This document shows, in pieces, positions 4,648-6,357 of a stretch of DNA of 6,357 nt. The position numbers and the translations under genes were made by a program. Location of the stretch: assembly GCA_002719575.1 (NCBI GenBank), contig PBHS01000043.1, positions 39,922 to 46,278 of the forward strand, given 5' to 3'. The notes below the pieces were generated by a model. That model had not been told where the DNA came from, searched no databases, and was given only the letters and a program-made list of their open reading frames with translations. Positions within the stretch are counted from its first letter, which is position 1; the number at the start of each line of letters is the position of its first letter. Origin of the DNA: Gammaproteobacteria bacterium (GTDB lineage: Bacteria; Pseudomonadota; Gammaproteobacteria; Pseudomonadales; Pseudohongiellaceae).

Positions 4648-6357
4648 TCAGACAGACCCGCCGCAGCAGGGACAACCACTTCCACCGCTCAACATCATAG
4701 ATTTAGCCGCCCTCGCGTTCTCTTCAGCAGTGCGCTTGATTGCCGCCACTGACGAAGCTCCAGCGACAGACATTGGGACTGGTGCTGTCATCGCCACACC
4801 CTGCCCAAAATAACCAGTCTGAATCTGATACTCATGATCGCCAATATCGGTTTCGAAACTTATCGTACTGTCATCACCAACTTGGACTCCACCCATCGTG
4901 ACCCCGTTTTTAATCACAACGGATTGCGAGGCATTGGGCAGATTTGTTATGCGAAGGCTTGTGGTTCTTCCTGCAGCATTGCGATCACCAACATAGGTGC
5001 CCACATGCAGGACGCCGTTTTCAGTGTTGTTCCAAGCGGTACTCACACCGAGGTTTGGATAATCTACGCCCTCGAGCGTTGGCGCCGAGTACTTATCCAA
5101 GTGTTTGACTTGAAACGCATCAATCCAGTTACCCTCAGCAATTTCGCTCATCATCTGTTGCGCGGTGGAAGTTCCCCGAGGCCATGGCTCGTCAAGATTC
5201 GACCACCAGCCAAAACGGTCAGTGTTTTCTCCGAAAAACCTGGGTTCCGAGTATTTTTCAGCGGCATCCCGCAGGCGACGGAACACCACATCATCGCCTA
5301 GGGCCTTCGCCATGACCTGAACCAGGGGGCTCGGCCTGATGTCTACAGCCGGGTCACGAAAGCCAGATGCATTCACCACAGCTTCGTATAACTGAGTGGC
5401 AATCTCAGGGGATTGGGGCAGCAGGTAGAAGGCAGTGCCGGCACCAGTAGCGCCAGACCCCGGGAGGTTTACTTTGAAGTTTGCTGACGGATCGTAGTAA
5501 ATGGTGGACCACTCAATTTCATTCTTGGCGCTTATGCCCAGATAATTGTCCCTCATAAACTCGACCCAATTTTCAAACCTGCCGTGAGCGTTGGTAACAC
5601 CGAGGCGGTCCGAGAGATAAATACCCAGTCCGGCAGCTGAATTGCAGAACGGCCAGATCTTTGTGTTTTCGCAATGAGGCCCTTCAGGGTGATCCGTATA
5701 CTGGCGATACAAATGCTCAACAATTCGCGGCTGGGTCCACTCAAAATGCTCATTTTCGAAACCGGCGATTTCCCAAGGTCGCTCCCACTTATCGTCACCA
5801 GAGACATACTTGTAGATGGCCAAAACGAGATTTAACCATCCACGAAAAAACAGATTGCCATCTGCCCCAATCGGGTCAGGCTGTAAACCCCAGGGCTCAA
5901 CTCCGTTCGCTGTCCAGCCGGGACGGTCATAACTGTCTCGGATTTGCTCCGGCCAAGCCTGGTAGCCAAGTGCGTTAAAGGCATTATATTGATCCCGCTG
6001 GGGGCTTGGACCAATGAAGGTGTTCCAATCTATGGCAGCCCAGTAAGAAGTGTGACGATTCGCCAATTCATCCATTATGCGGGTATAAACTTCACGCCAT
6101 GCCGGCGTTTGGTCTGCCATCAGCAGCACTGGGAAGCTTGAGTCTGCCAAATCAAATCGCCCATAGCTGAGCATCGGGGGTGCAGCATACTGGTCCCACC
6201 AAGGGTGAGGACCAATGCCATCGTCATTCCAGTCAATGTCGCCCCGCGGAATTTGAATGCCCCATGGCAGCCCCAACTCCTCGCGATAACCCCAGTCGTC
6301 TGGAGTGGTCGCTTTTTCCCAGATAAAGCGAAGCCAGCCCCTTGTGCGGTCGTTATG
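4648..6357 (-). CDS. Linalool dehydratase/isomerase-like protein with C-terminal beta domain and Cys-rich tail (N-terminus outside window)
   Basis: The frame is open from the stop at 4650-4648 to the right edge, giving 569 visible residues; the TTG at 6276 is an internal Leu, since the 27 codons before it also read as plausible protein (for example R-G-W-L-R-F-I-W-E-K). The first roughly 420 residues look like an alpha/alpha barrel, rich in Trp and Tyr (W-W-D-Q-Y at 53-57, G-Y-Q-A-W at 131-135). H-C-E-N-T-K-I-W-P-F-C-N (228-239) sets two Cys nine residues apart, as the catalytic Cys171/Cys180 pair of Castellaniella LinD. LinD hydrates, dehydrates and isomerises monoterpene alcohols; substrate here is unknown. 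Residues about 440-515 form a beta-rich domain (V-L-H-V-G-T-Y-V-G-D; I-S-F-E-T-D-I-G-D-H-E-Y) absent from the roughly 400-residue LinD. The end is an Ala-rich helix and a G-S-G-C-P-C-C-G-G tail (Cys 562, 564, 565). Whether it carries a signal peptide cannot be seen. It converges on the lyase gene with 6 bases between stops. Family call is moderate; the gene itself is certain. Confidence 0.8.
   Translation of the reverse strand, partial: HNDRTRGWLRFIWEKATTPDDWGYREELGLPWGIQIPRGDIDWNDDGIGPHPWWDQYAAPPMLSYGRFDLADSSFPVLLMADQTPAWREVYTRIMDELANRHTSYWAAIDWNTFIGPSPQRDQYNAFNALGYQAWPEQIRDSYDRPGWTANGVEPWGLQPDPIGADGNLFFRGWLNLVLAIYKYVSGDDKWERPWEIAGFENEHFEWTQPRIVEHLYRQYTDHPEGPHCENTKIWPFCNSAAGLGIYLSDRLGVTNAHGRFENWVEFMRDNYLGISAKNEIEWSTIYYDPSANFKVNLPGSGATGAGTAFYLLPQSPEIATQLYEAVVNASGFRDPAVDIRPSPLVQVMAKALGDDVVFRRLRDAAEKYSEPRFFGENTDRFGWWSNLDEPWPRGTSTAQQMMSEIAEGNWIDAFQVKHLDKYSAPTLEGVDYPNLGVSTAWNNTENGVLHVGTYVGDRNAAGRTTSLRITNLPNASQSVVIKNGVTMGGVQVGDDSTISFETDIGDHEYQIQTGYFGQGVAMTAPVPMSVAGASSVAAIKRTAEENARAAKSMMLSGGSGCPCCGGSV

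Noticed and set aside
4834..5301. 155-codon plus-strand open frame opposite the LinD-like gene
   Set aside because: It is an antisense shadow of a strongly protein-like minus-strand frame, with no ribosome site and no recognisable domain.
6274..6276. TTG at 6276 as the start of the LinD-like protein
   Set aside because: The frame remains open for 27 more codons to the window edge with protein-like sequence and no ribosome site before the TTG, so the gene continues outside.

Overview
The window carries six protein-coding genes, two of them cut by the window edges, and no RNA gene, insertion sequence, integrase or CRISPR array that I can see. Composition is moderate in GC, with AT-rich gaps between genes. 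The protein families suggest a Gram-negative bacterium, probably a free-living (marine-type) gammaproteobacterium. That placement is inferred from the look of the proteins (export signals, a DpaL-like lyase, a linalool dehydratase/isomerase-like protein, an uncharacterised W-G-x-P-D-L-Q-G-V-W family), not from any marker gene.

Left block, 1-3185, all on the minus strand, read from right to left: (a) a small exported or membrane-anchored protein with a probable flavin/deazaflavin split-barrel fold (2598-3185); (b) a 12-helix major facilitator superfamily exporter (1165-2406); (c) a secreted protein of unknown function (82-1056); (d) 24 nt further on, the first 19 codons of another exported protein, which runs off the window (1-57). 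Genes c and d are very likely co-transcribed. Gaps of 191 and 108 nt separate a/b and b/c, so these may have their own promoters. One candidate promoter sits so close to the MFS start codon that its mRNA could be leaderless.

Centre, 3186-3600: a 415-base divergent intergenic region without a convincing gene. It holds a candidate extended -10 promoter for the rightward gene, a candidate leftward promoter, and three copies of ATAGAC in mixed orientation.

Right block, 3601-6357: a PLP-dependent fold-type II lyase related to diaminopropionate ammonia-lyase (plus strand) meets, tail to tail with only 6 bases between stops, a large minus-strand gene. The latter is open to the right edge, so its N-terminus lies outside. 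It resembles the linalool dehydratase/isomerase family, with an added C-terminal beta-rich domain and a cysteine-rich tail.

How the genes work together is not evident. There is no obvious single pathway. The most interesting points are the lyase that lacks the aspartate proposed as catalytic base in E. coli diaminopropionate ammonia-lyase, and the large LinD-like protein of unknown substrate with a C-P-C-C tail.
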